DNA from: Candidatus Promineifilum breve
GTDB lineage: Bacteria > Chloroflexota > Anaerolineae > Promineifilales > Promineifilaceae
NCBI RefSeq assembly: GCF_900066015.1
Contig: NZ_LN890655.1
Location: 372,001 to 436,000 of the forward strand
Direction: 5' to 3'
Length of the DNA stretch: 64,000 nucleotides
Part shown: in pieces, positions 1-7,492 of the stretch
How positions within the stretch are numbered: the stretch's first letter is position 1
Layout of the letters: each line of letters starts with the position of its first letter
The notes under the pieces: model-generated
What the model saw: only the letters and a program-made list of their open reading frames with translations
What the model was told of the DNA's origin: nothing
Database searches by the model: none
Position numbers and translations under genes: made by a program

Positions 1-1074
1 GCGGGGCGTGCCCAACTCGTAGACCTTCACCAGCTTTCGCCGGCGCTTCAGCTGGAACTCCCCTTTTTCGACGGTCTGAACGTAGTCGGCCACGGCCAGG
101 GCCGTCGTTTCACTGAGCAGAATGCGGCCGGCGGCGGCCAACGAGCTGAGATGAAAGGCGACGTTGGTGGCATCGCCGACGACGGCATAGCGAAAACGCT
201 GCTGCATCCCCAGATAGCCGGCAATGACCGGGCCGGTGCTGATGCCTACGCCAAACTGGACGGACGGAAACCTGGAATCGGCCGTTTTGTTGAACGCCAA
301 CAAACTTTGCTGAATATCCAGCGCCGCGCGCACGGCGCGCAACGGGTGGTCGGCCTGCTCCTCGGGCACGTTGAAGACCCCCATGACCATATCCCCGACG
401 AGTTGCACCAGGCTGCCCTGATGGCGCAAGATCGCCTCGGCGATGATTGCCAGATAGGTATTGAGGAAATCGAGCGTGTCGGCGGGCTGGTATACTTCGG
501 CAAAGACGGTGAAGTCGCGCATGTCGGCGAAGAGGATCGTTGCCTCGCGCTGCATCTCGCCCCCTGGTTCGGGCATCTGACGATTGGCAATCATCATCCT
601 GGCTACCGATTCGGGCACTAGGCGTTTGAGAATATAACTCAATCGTTCGTTTGTCTGGGTCAATTGCGCCGATAGCAACTTCACTTCATTGTGCTGCTGC
701 TGCAAGAGGAATTCCTGACGTGTTTTGCGGGTGGCATCCGAAGTGGTCAGCAGTAGATGATCATCGCCGGGCAGACGGATGATTTGGATGTCAAAAAACA
801 TGCCGAGTTCATCGGCCGACGGCCGGAAGATTGCCTCCAGACGATACGCATCTTCGCCGACGCCGATCATCGCCAGGGCGATTTCACTACCGATCAATTC
901 AGGTATCGCCTCGGTCACATTGCGGCCCACGTAATCGCGGTAGGAGTGGCCCAGCCAGCGGTCAACGTGGGGGTGGCCGTCGCGAATTGTCAGATCATGT
1001 TCCAGAAGAAGATAGCCAATCTCATACGTCTGAACGGTCAGAGATAGCAACCCATTGCGAAGCTGTTCATCCAT
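1..1074 (-). CDS. PAS-like/class III nucleotide cyclase, 3' end off window
   Basis: 358 residues are visible and the C-terminus lies beyond the left edge. Residues 10-115 look PAS-like, 120-150 form a Q/E/L-rich linker helix, and 178-358 are a class III adenylate/guanylate cyclase catalytic domain. Both metal-binding aspartates are present (FADMRDFT, D184; VGDMVMGVF, D228), as are D301 and N304 of the GDATN motif. Two usual catalytic positions are changed: the base-selecting lysine is Gln224 (VQLVGD) and the transition-state arginine is His308 (NVAFH). The enzyme may therefore be weak, of altered specificity, or regulatory. The start is the ATG at 1074; no stronger start is visible. Confidence 0.85.
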   Translation of the reverse strand, partial: MDEQLRNGLLSLTVQTYEIGYLLLEHDLTIRDGHPHVDRWLGHSYRDYVGRNVTEAIPELIGSEIALAMIGVGEDAYRLEAIFRPSADELGMFFDIQIIRLPGDDHLLLTTSDATRKTRQEFLLQQQHNEVKLLSAQLTQTNERLSYILKRLVPESVARMMIANRQMPEPGGEMQREATILFADMRDFTVFAEVYQPADTLDFLNTYLAIIAEAILRHQGSLVQLVGDMVMGVFNVPEEQADHPLRAVRAALDIQQSLLAFNKTADSRFPSVQFGVGISTGPVIAGYLGMQQRFRYAVVGDATNVAFHLSSLAAAGRILLSETTALAVADYVQTVEKGEFQLKRRRKLVKVYELGTPR

Positions 1075-1150
1075 AGTGCGGGGCGTGGAGGCAGTGACGA
1101 ATCAAAATAACGAACGGCTAATTATATAGGCGCGGCCGGGCTAGGGCCAC

Positions 1151-1178
1151 TTGCCATATTTCCTGTTTGTGTTAATAT
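1151..1178 (+). promoter_or_regulatory. putative sigma70-type promoter of rpsT
   Basis: TTGCCA (1151-1156) and TAATAT (1173-1178) are separated by 16 nt, upstream of rpsT in the divergent gap after the cyclase gene. Assigned from consensus match only. Confidence 0.45.
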
Positions 1179-1234
1179 TCACTGGCTCTCACGCCTCCAA
1201 TCATAAAAGAGGCTATCATTTCGGAGGATTTGAA

Positions 1235-1531
1235 TTGGCAAATACGGAATCTGCAAAGAAGCGCATTAGACAGACGGAAAAGCGCACCGAGCGCAACCGC
1301 CATTATCGCGGCTCGGCGCGTACCTACGTGAAGAAAGTTCGTCGTCTGATTGCCGAGAATAAACTCGACGAAGCGGAAAAGGTAGCGCACGATGCCTACC
1401 AAACGCTGGACAAGGCGGCGCGCCGGAACGTCATCCACCCGCGCAATGCCGCGCGCCGTAAGGGGCGCCTGATGGCCGCTCTGGCCGCGGCGCGCACCGC
1501 CACCCCCGTGGCGAAAAGCGCCAAGAAGTAA
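1235..1531 (+). CDS. rpsT: 30S ribosomal protein S20
   Basis: 98-aa basic helical protein with the S20 pattern: an N-terminal ANTESAKKRIRQTEKR, a central AEKVAHDAYQTLDKAARRNVIHPRNA and an Ala/Lys-rich tail. It binds 16S rRNA early in 30S assembly. The start is a TTG at 1235: GGAGG lies 7 nt upstream (1223-1227), and the next residues ANTESAKKR match the usual S20 N-terminus. The longer reading from 1151 adds residues unlike S20. It is monocistronic, with a promoter upstream and a terminator downstream. Rare starts are common for S20 genes. Confidence 0.96.
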   Translation: MANTESAKKRIRQTEKRTERNRHYRGSARTYVKKVRRLIAENKLDEAEKVAHDAYQTLDKAARRNVIHPRNAARRKGRLMAALAAARTATPVAKSAKK

Positions 1532-1602
1532 AGGCTACCGTATCCGCTGGAGCAGCCTGATTCCATCGCTGCTCCGGCGCGTAGCGCACTAAAATTAGAT
1601 GG

Positions 1603-1633
1603 GAGCATCGCCCAGCGCGGCGATGCTCTTTTT
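1603..1633 (+). terminator. Rho-independent terminator after rpsT
   Basis: GAGCATCG (1603-1610) pairs with CGATGCTC (1621-1628) and is followed by five T. A second perfect hairpin without a T run, GGAGCAGC/GCTGCTCC, lies just upstream at 1549-1575. Confidence 0.85.
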
Positions 1634-1671
1634 GTGTTGGGGAAGCGGCGGCCGGCGGGAGGCCGCGAGCA

Positions 1672-2391
1672 TCACGACGGTTCGACCGGATGGGCCTTGT
1701 CGGAATTTGTCTTCGGCGGCTCGATGCGCAATAGATACCCCTGGCCGCGAACGGTAGTCAGCAATTGCGGATGGCTGGGGTCGACTTCGATACATTCACG
1801 CACCCAACGAATGTGCACGTCAAGCGTGCGCGTATCGCCGATAAAATCGGTTTGCCACACCCATAGCATCAATTGCCGCCGGGTGAGGAGTTCGTTGGGG
1901 TGGCGAATGAACTGCTCGAGGAGGGACGCCAGCTTGGGCGTCAGCGCGAACTCCCCCTTACCTATTACATCCACGGAGCGCTTGGTGCGGAAGAGTGTCA
2001 TATTGCCATAGCGCACGATCTCTTCCTTTTGCGTGTCGGCCGGCAACAGGGCGCGAACCCGGTTCAACAGCTTGCGCGGCGAAAACGGTCGTTCCAGATA
2101 GACATCGGCCCCAGCGGCCCGATCCTCTTCCTCGCCGGTCGAACGACTGTGGATGATCGGTGTATGCTCGGCCACGCGGCGCAAACGCCGGCAATTGCGA
2201 ACGCCATTGGAGCGCATGGTGGAGGCATCGAAAATGATCAGGTCGGGATGATGGTCGCCCAGCCACGCCAAAGCCTCTGTCCCGGAACGGACAATTAAAA
2301 TGTCGTAGTTGGCTTTGGCAAGCATGGTGGCGAGTGAATCGCGACCGATGCTCTGACCCTCCACCAACAAGATTAACGGACTTGTCCCCAT
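1672..2391 (-). CDS. OmpR-family response regulator with degenerate receiver
   Basis: 239 aa. Residues 1-115 are a receiver domain and 140-235 a winged-helix DNA-binding domain (LLTRRQLMLWVWQ, then TLDVHIRWVR and VRGQGYLL). The phosphoacceptor Asp55 (IIFDAS) is present. The acidic pair that binds Mg2+ is reduced to Glu11-Gly12, and the conserved Lys is Arg101 (YLERPF). Phosphorylation is therefore doubtful and the protein may be an atypical regulator. The start at 2391 has AGGAG 5 nt upstream; the frame stays open further upstream but lacks a ribosome site. No histidine kinase is adjacent. Divergent from the ligase-like gene at 2506. Confidence 0.88.
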   Translation of the reverse strand: MGTSPLILLVEGQSIGRDSLATMLAKANYDILIVRSGTEALAWLGDHHPDLIIFDASTMRSNGVRNCRRLRRVAEHTPIIHSRSTGEEEDRAAGADVYLERPFSPRKLLNRVRALLPADTQKEEIVRYGNMTLFRTKRSVDVIGKGEFALTPKLASLLEQFIRHPNELLTRRQLMLWVWQTDFIGDTRTLDVHIRWVRECIEVDPSHPQLLTTVRGQGYLLRIEPPKTNSDKAHPVEPS

Positions 2392-2505
2392 CGCGTCTCC
2401 TGTATCCTTCTGCGGTTTTTGATTATAGACTCTCTGCGGTCTGAGGCAACCGCATTGTGTCGGATTTTCACCCTTTCTAACTTGCGGCAAAGCGGCCCAG
2501 TCAGT

Positions 2506-3876
2506 ATGATGGTTCGCATGTGGCATGTGGCCCGCTTGCTCAATCGCTGGGAATGGCTCATTCTTCTGGGTCTCCTGCCCCTATTTATGTTTCCGGAGGG
2601 GACACGCGGGTTTATCATCCTGGCCGTGCCCGCCTTCTGGATCATTCGCAAGGTCGTGACCGGGCGTTTCTTTCCGGCAACGCCCTACAATGGGGCCCTA
2701 CTCCTGTTACTGATGATGACCGGCGTGGGCGTTTTAGTTTCTTTTGATCCCTCGCTCAGCTTACCCAAGCTGGCCGGGGTTCTCATGGGGGTGGCCTTGT
2801 TCGGCGCGGTGGCCGACTATGGCCGCCAGTTCTCCGTGTGGCCCATCGTGGCGGTCTACTTTTTGTTGGGCATCGTCATGGCTGTTGTCGGTTTATTGGG
2901 AGCGATCTGGGAACCCCCCTTTGATTTTTTGAACGGCGCGCGCGGCTACGTCGCCTTGTCGGCGCAAGGCGTCCCCGGCGCTGTGGGTGGGATCGTCAAT
3001 TCCAACGAACTGGCCGGCGTCATGGCCTGGATCGCCCCCATGGCCCTGGCTTGTCTCGTTGGATTGAGCCGTTTATTGTGGCGAACTAATAAATTCGGGT
3101 TGCTATTTCTGCTGGCGACAACCCTGTTGTCCGGTTTGACTCTCATCGCTACGTCGTCCCGGGGTGGAGTATTAGCGTTGGGCGCGGGCATGGCGGTGGT
3201 GTTGGCATTATATCTTCCCTCCCGCTGGCGGTTGGTACTCCTCACCGGTTTGGTCATTTCGCTGGCGGGGGTGATGTCCTATGCGATAAGCACCCTGCAG
3301 CAAGACCTCGTCGGCGATGCGCTGGGGTTGAGCGGCCGCATGGAGATATGGTCGCGCGCCCTGCTGGCCATCGCCGATAACCCCCTTACCGGCGTTGGCC
3401 TGAACGCCTTTCGGCGGGTCGTCCACGTGCTCTACCCCTTATTCAGCATCGCCGACACCATCGATCTGGGGCACGCCCATAACCATTTGCTGCAAGCGGC
3501 GCTCGATGTGGGCCTGCCCGGTCTGGCCGGCTACCTGGCGATCTGGTTCATCAGCGCGGCCCTGTTGGCAACCACCTGGCAAAACCTGCGCCGGCGAGGC
3601 GCCCGGCGTCACCCATATTACGCTCTGGTCGCCGGTTTAGCGGGTTCCCTCATGGCCGGTTGGGTATTCGGCATTTTCGATGCCATCGCCCTCGGCTCGC
3701 GCCCCGGTTTTCTGTGGTGGATGTTGCTCGGTCTTTCAGCCTCGGTTCATTACGCCGTGAACTATTCCGGTGAGCGTCTGCGAAGCCATCGTCACGCTAC
3801 CGTGGGCTTAGGCCTGCCTATGCCGCGGAGGCAGGCGCACCGGACGGCCGCCGCCGAAACGTCCGGGCCGGCATAA
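2506..3876 (+). CDS. O-antigen ligase/Wzy-like polytopic membrane protein
   Basis: 456 aa, about ten to twelve hydrophobic segments. A large extracytoplasmic loop around residues 255-330 carries SGRMEIWSRALLAIADNPLTG-type and HAHNHLLQ motifs (the DNP/TG and HNH signatures) typical of the Wzy_C/WaaL family. These proteins transfer or polymerise lipid-linked glycans at the outer face of the membrane. The start is uncertain: ATGs at 2506, 2509 and 2518 all lack a good ribosome site. The acceptor is unknown because no lipid A genes are visible; a role in exopolysaccharide or S-layer glycan is more likely in this group. Confidence 0.82.
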   Translation: MMVRMWHVARLLNRWEWLILLGLLPLFMFPEGTRGFIILAVPAFWIIRKVVTGRFFPATPYNGALLLLLMMTGVGVLVSFDPSLSLPKLAGVLMGVALFGAVADYGRQFSVWPIVAVYFLLGIVMAVVGLLGAIWEPPFDFLNGARGYVALSAQGVPGAVGGIVNSNELAGVMAWIAPMALACLVGLSRLLWRTNKFGLLFLLATTLLSGLTLIATSSRGGVLALGAGMAVVLALYLPSRWRLVLLTGLVISLAGVMSYAISTLQQDLVGDALGLSGRMEIWSRALLAIADNPLTGVGLNAFRRVVHVLYPLFSIADTIDLGHAHNHLLQAALDVGLPGLAGYLAIWFISAALLATTWQNLRRRGARRHPYYALVAGLAGSLMAGWVFGIFDAIALGSRPGFLWWMLLGLSASVHYAVNYSGERLRSHRHATVGLGLPMPRRQAHRTAAAETSGPA

Positions 3877-3887
3877 GACAATCCGCC

Positions 3888-3916
3888 TTGCCTATTTCCG
3901 CCATGAGCCTTATAAT
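3888..3916 (+). promoter_or_regulatory. sigma70-type promoter of tRNA-Gly
   Basis: TTGCCT (3888-3893), a 17-nt spacer and a perfect TATAAT (3911-3916), ending 13 nt before the mature tRNA 5' end. Confidence 0.75.
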
Positions 3917-3929
3917 CCCCACTGAATAA

Positions 3930-4000
3930 GCGGCATTGGTGAAGTGGTATCACAGCAGCTTCCCAAGCTGTTATCACGAGTTCGAATCTCGTATGCCGCT
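3930..4000 (+). tRNA. tRNA-Gly (anticodon CCC)
   Basis: 71-nt cloverleaf. The acceptor stem is GCGGCAT/ATGCCGC, the D-stem GTGA/TCAC, the anticodon stem GCAGC/GCTGT with loop TTCCCAA (anticodon CCC), and the T-arm ACGAG TTCGAAT CTCGT. The discriminator base is T and no CCA is encoded. The last 27 nt overlap the 3' end of the antisense FHA gene. Confidence 0.95.
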
Positions 4001-4456
4001 CTCCCCCTCTTCACGACTCCCCGGCAGCTCCAGCTTAAAGCGCACCTCGCCGATAGCGATGACGTCCCCGGCCGATATAACCACCGGATCGGTCAGGGCA
4101 ATATCGTTGAGCAGTGTGCCGTTGCGGCTGCCCAGATCCTCCAGCCACCATTGCGAATCACGCCACGACAGAAGCGCGTGCTCGCCGGAGATGTAGGTAT
4201 CGTTGAGGACGATGTTATTGCGGCTATGCCGGCCGATGGTGGTGATGGGCGCCAATTCGACGAGGGAGTCCACCGGCGGGTTGCCTGTCCGATTGGACAG
4301 CACCCGCAGCGAACCGAACGTGGCCGGCTGACCGCCGGCCACCAGCCGCGTCGCCCGCAGATCGGCGTAGAGAAAATAAAACAGCACGCCCAGAAAGGAC
4401 AACAATGCCGCCGCGCTGAGCAAACGCAGCAAAAGGAGGATGGTAGCCGAACTCAT
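3974..4456 (-). CDS. membrane-anchored FHA-domain protein (FhaB-like)
   Basis: 160 aa. One N-terminal membrane segment (residues 5-30) is followed by a cytoplasmic FHA domain (about 65-148) with the phosphothreonine-binding core TTIGRHSRNNIVLND, ISGEHALL and LGSRNGTLLND. FHA domains read Ser/Thr-kinase phosphorylation. The ATG at 4456 overlaps the stop of the upstream FHA gene by 4 nt (ATGA), so the two are translationally coupled. The final 27 nt run antisense into tRNA-Gly. No kinase, RodA or PBP gene is adjacent, unlike actinobacterial fha loci. Confidence 0.88.
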   Translation of the reverse strand: MSSATILLLLRLLSAAALLSFLGVLFYFLYADLRATRLVAGGQPATFGSLRVLSNRTGNPPVDSLVELAPITTIGRHSRNNIVLNDTYISGEHALLSWRDSQWWLEDLGSRNGTLLNDIALTDPVVISAGDVIAIGEVRFKLELPGSREEGESGIRDSNS

Positions 4457-5235
4457 TCTTCCGGTTTGAGCATGGTCGAATCCATGCCATCGGCCGCGGC
4501 CGGATTCGCGCCGCCCGGCTCGTCGCGCCCTTCGCCATAGACCAGGAGGATGTCGCTCAGGGCCACGACGTCGCCGGGACGCAGAACGTGTTCCTGAATT
4601 CGCACGCCATTGACCGACGTGTTGCCCTGGCCGCTCACATCGTAGAGGACGAAATAGCGTTGCCGCCATCTGATCTGGGCCTGCTGGCGACTGATCGATG
4701 GCAGGTCGAGCACAATATCATTGTCAACCCGCCGGCCGATGCGGATGACGGGTTGATCGAGGGCAATGTGCTGCCGCCCTTGAATGATCAGGAAGGCGTC
4801 GGCGGCGCGAATGGCCTCATGGATGGCCGCCCCGTCGCCGGTGAAAAGGATGCCCGTCTCCGAGGGATTGTCGGGCGAATCGAAGTGGGCCACGATATGG
4901 GCCGAGCGCGCCGCCTCCTCGGGCCGGGCCTGGATGGCGACGGCCGGCGGTTCCTTCAAATCGAAGCCGCGCCGGCGGGCCATGAGAACGACGTAATCGG
5001 CTACCTGCTGCTGGAAGGCGGGCAGCTCGCGCTCGATGGCATCATAATCGTCGGGGCTGATGTAGACCGTGAACCGCTGCGGCGCTTCGTCCTGGGCCGC
5101 GGCGTGCTCATACTGGCGGGTTAGATGGGAAGCGAGTTGAAACGGATCGAGCGAGCCACCGCCCAGCCAGGTGAACGGCTCCTCGACCACACGCCTGATC
5201 AAACTCTCGACCCTTGCCAGCGGCAGATATTTCAT
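4453..5235 (-). CDS. FhaA-type protein: DUF3662 plus FHA domain
   Basis: 260 aa, no signal or membrane segment. Residues 1-115 match the FhaA N-terminal domain (DUF3662: an N-terminal helix, VEEPFTWLGGG, VYISPDDYDAIE). Residues 160-245 are an FHA domain (VIRIGRRVDNDIVLD, ISRQQAQI, GQGNTSVNGV). In actinobacteria FhaA binds phosphorylated MviN/MurJ and other cell-wall proteins; the role here is inferred by analogy. First gene of a two-gene FHA unit. Confidence 0.87.
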   Translation of the reverse strand: MKYLPLARVESLIRRVVEEPFTWLGGGSLDPFQLASHLTRQYEHAAAQDEAPQRFTVYISPDDYDAIERELPAFQQQVADYVVLMARRRGFDLKEPPAVAIQARPEEAARSAHIVAHFDSPDNPSETGILFTGDGAAIHEAIRAADAFLIIQGRQHIALDQPVIRIGRRVDNDIVLDLPSISRQQAQIRWRQRYFVLYDVSGQGNTSVNGVRIQEHVLRPGDVVALSDILLVYGEGRDEPGGANPAAADGMDSTMLKPEE

Positions 5236-5278
5236 AACCGATCATTATAGGTGGCCGCCCGCCGCCGGGCAACGAAAA

Positions 5279-5306
5279 TTGCCGTTTCATCGACCAACAG
5301 TATACT
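5279..5306 (+). promoter_or_regulatory. putative promoter of selD
   Basis: TTGCCG (5279-5284), 16 nt, TATACT (5301-5306), 62 nt upstream of the selD ATG. Consensus match only. Confidence 0.5.
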
Positions 5307-5368
5307 TTCCGTGGCAAGCGTTAAGCTTCCCATGGCTTGAATCACGCCGCTTGATAGCCGAGAAACGT

Positions 5369-6409
5369 ATGACCGATAAGCAGATTCGATTGACTTCCTT
5401 GGCCTCGTGCGCGGGTTGAGCGTCTAAGCTGGCTCCGGCGGCGCTGGAGCAACTGCTCGACCCTTTGCGGGGGATGTTCCGGGCGGGCGATTTTCCCGAC
5501 CTCCTGGTTGGTCTCGCCGCGGCCGATGACGCCGCCGTCTATCGCCTGAACGAGACGCAGGCGATTATCGCCACGACCGATTTCTTCCCGCCGGTCGTCG
5601 ATGATCCCTACGACTTCGGGGCGATTGCCGCGGCCAATGCCCTGTCCGACATTTATGCCATGGGTGGCGAAGTGTTGTTCGCCGTCAATCTGGTAGCCTT
5701 CCCCGATACGCTCGATATGTCCATCCTGGGCGACATCCTGCGCGGCGGTGCGGCAACAGTAGCCGAAGCCGGCGGCATCATCGCCGGCGGCCACAGCGTC
5801 AACGACCGCGAACCCAAGTATGGTCTGGCCGCTATCGGTCTTGTACATCCCGACGCCATTCTGCGCAAAAGCGGCGCCCAACCGGGTGACAGCCTGGTAT
5901 TGACCAAACCCTTGGGCGTGGGCGTCATCACCACCGCCCTGAAGCGCGAGCAAGCGACGGCCGATCACGTGGCCTCCGCCGTCCGCAGCATGAAGCAGCT
6001 AAACCGCGCCGCCGCCCGGGCCGCCTCGGCTGCCCCGGCCCACGCCATGACCGACATCACCGGCTTCGGGCTGTTGGGGCATGCCCACGAGATGGCCCAG
6101 CAAAGCGGTGTTGATTTCCGGCTGCGGCTGTCCGCGCTGCCGTGGCTGCCCGGCGCGCCGGACTATGGCGCGGCGGGCGCGTTCCCCGGCGGCATGGGCA
6201 ACAACGCCGTCCATTTTGGCCCCCACGTGCGCTTTGCCGAGGGCATCAGCTTGCTATTCCAGGATTTGTTATTCACGCCGGAGACATCGGGCGGCCTGTT
6301 GGTAGCCCTCGATCCCGGCGCGGTGGCCGCTTATGTGGCCCAGGTTCCAGGCGCGGTGGAAATCGGCCGCGTGACGGCGGGCACTGGGCAAATCTACGTT
6401 GAGCATTAG
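5369..6409 (+). CDS. selD: selenide, water dikinase (SelD), a selenoprotein with UGA at codon 17
   Basis: 346 aa if the in-frame TGA at 5417-5419 is read as selenocysteine. The N-terminus then reads MTDKQIRLTSLASCAG-U-ASKL, which lines up with E. coli SelD: Sec17 replaces catalytic Cys17, and Lys20 keeps its place. The rest carries AIRS-family motifs: DDAAVY, TTDFFPPVVDDPYDFG, IIAGGHSVND, TDITGFGLLGH and TPETSGGLL. SelD makes selenophosphate from selenide and ATP for Sec-tRNA and selenouridine synthesis. A caller that stops at TGA would begin the gene falsely at 5465. The stop is 12 nt before the M24 peptidase. selB lies 4.8 kb downstream, so the UGA reading is supported locally. The ATG at 5369 has no strong ribosome site. 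Confidence 0.95.
5417..5457 (+). promoter_or_regulatory. putative bacterial SECIS element in selD
   Basis: Directly 3' of the UGA, GCTCC (5432-5436) pairs with GGAGC (5446-5450) around a 9-nt loop starting with GG. It is extended by AGC (5427-5429)/GCT (5455-5457) across an internal loop. The loop begins 18 nt after the UGA, within the spacing used by bacterial SECIS hairpins that recruit SelB. The structure was drawn by eye; no folding energy was computed. Confidence 0.65.
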
Positions 6410-6421
6410 GATAAAACCACA

Positions 6422-7492
6422 ATGACAGACAGAGTGACGCAGGTTCGAGACAGCTTGGAAAGTTGGCAGGTCGATGCCCTGCTGATCACCAGTGCGGCCA
6501 ACCGCCGCTGGCTGAGCGGGTTCACTGGTTCGGCCGGCCGATTGTTAGTGACGCGCGACCGGGCCATCCTGGCCGCCGATTCCCGCTATTGGGAACAGGC
6601 CGCGCATCAGGCCCCCCAATTTGAAATCCATCGCCTGAAGGGGGAGAAAGACGACACCGCAAAATTTTTGCAGATGAGCGGCGTTGAGCGGATCGGCATT
6701 GAGGCGCGGCACGTCAGTCTGGCCGAATACAGCGCCCTCAAGCGTGAGAAAGGCTTTCGCTGGCGCGCCCTGCCGACGACGGTCGAGCCGTTTCGCGCCG
6801 TGAAAACGGCCGATGAGCTGGCCGCGATTCGCCGGGCGGCACGCATTACCGATGACACCGTGGCCCAATTCCCCCGCCTGGCCCGCCCGGGTGTGTCCGA
6901 GCGCGCCCTGGCCTGGGAATTGGAAAAGGTCATGCGCGACGCCGGCGCCGATCGGCCCGGCTTTGATATCATCGTCGCTTCCGGCCCCAACAGCGCCCTG
7001 CCGCATCACCGCCCCGGCGCTAGGCTCCTGGAGCCGGGCGACATGATCGTCGTCGATCTCGGCTCCGAGGTGGATGGCTACCGCAGCGACCTCACGCGCT
7101 CCTTCTATCTGGGCGATAGCCCCGACGACTCCTTCTGGACCATCTACAACACCGTCCAGCAGGCGCAGGCCGCGGCCATTCAGGGCATTCGGGCCGGTGT
7201 GTCCGGCAAAGCCGTCGATTCGCTGGCTCGCGATCTGATCAAGGCCGCCGGACATGGCGACCACTTCGGCCACGGCACCGGCCATAGCCTGGGCCTGGAG
7301 ATTCACGAAGAGCCGCGCTTCAGCATCTTGTCCGAAAAGACGATCATCCCGGCCGGCGCGGTGATGACGGTCGAACCGGGTATCTACGTGCCCGGCTTCG
7401 GCGGCGTGCGCATCGAAGACCTTGTGTTGGTGACGGCCGACGGCTCGGAATACCTGAGCGCCGCGCCCCAGTCGCCGCTCATCCCGCTGTAG
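6422..7492 (+). CDS. M24 metallopeptidase, Xaa-Pro aminopeptidase/dipeptidase type
   Basis: 356 aa. Residues 1-125 are a creatinase-like N-terminal domain and 130-350 the pita-bread catalytic domain. The five dinuclear-metal ligands are visible: two Asp in VVDLGSEVDGYRSDLTRS, His in GHGTGHSLGLEIHE, Glu in MTVEPGIY and Glu in VRIEDL. It probably removes or splits N-terminal Xaa-Pro in the cytoplasm. It follows selD by 12 nt and is likely co-transcribed. Its 3' end overlaps the convergent glycosyltransferase by 14 nt. Confidence 0.9.
   Translation: MTDRVTQVRDSLESWQVDALLITSAANRRWLSGFTGSAGRLLVTRDRAILAADSRYWEQAAHQAPQFEIHRLKGEKDDTAKFLQMSGVERIGIEARHVSLAEYSALKREKGFRWRALPTTVEPFRAVKTADELAAIRRAARITDDTVAQFPRLARPGVSERALAWELEKVMRDAGADRPGFDIIVASGPNSALPHHRPGARLLEPGDMIVVDLGSEVDGYRSDLTRSFYLGDSPDDSFWTIYNTVQQAQAAAIQGIRAGVSGKAVDSLARDLIKAAGHGDHFGHGTGHSLGLEIHEEPRFSILSEKTIIPAGAVMTVEPGIYVPGFGGVRIEDLVLVTADGSEYLSAAPQSPLIPL

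Noticed and set aside
5465-6409. selD starting at the ATG in codon 33
   Set aside because: It would lose the catalytic residue and Lys20. The UGA-containing upstream part aligns with the SelD N-terminus in frame, and selB is present.
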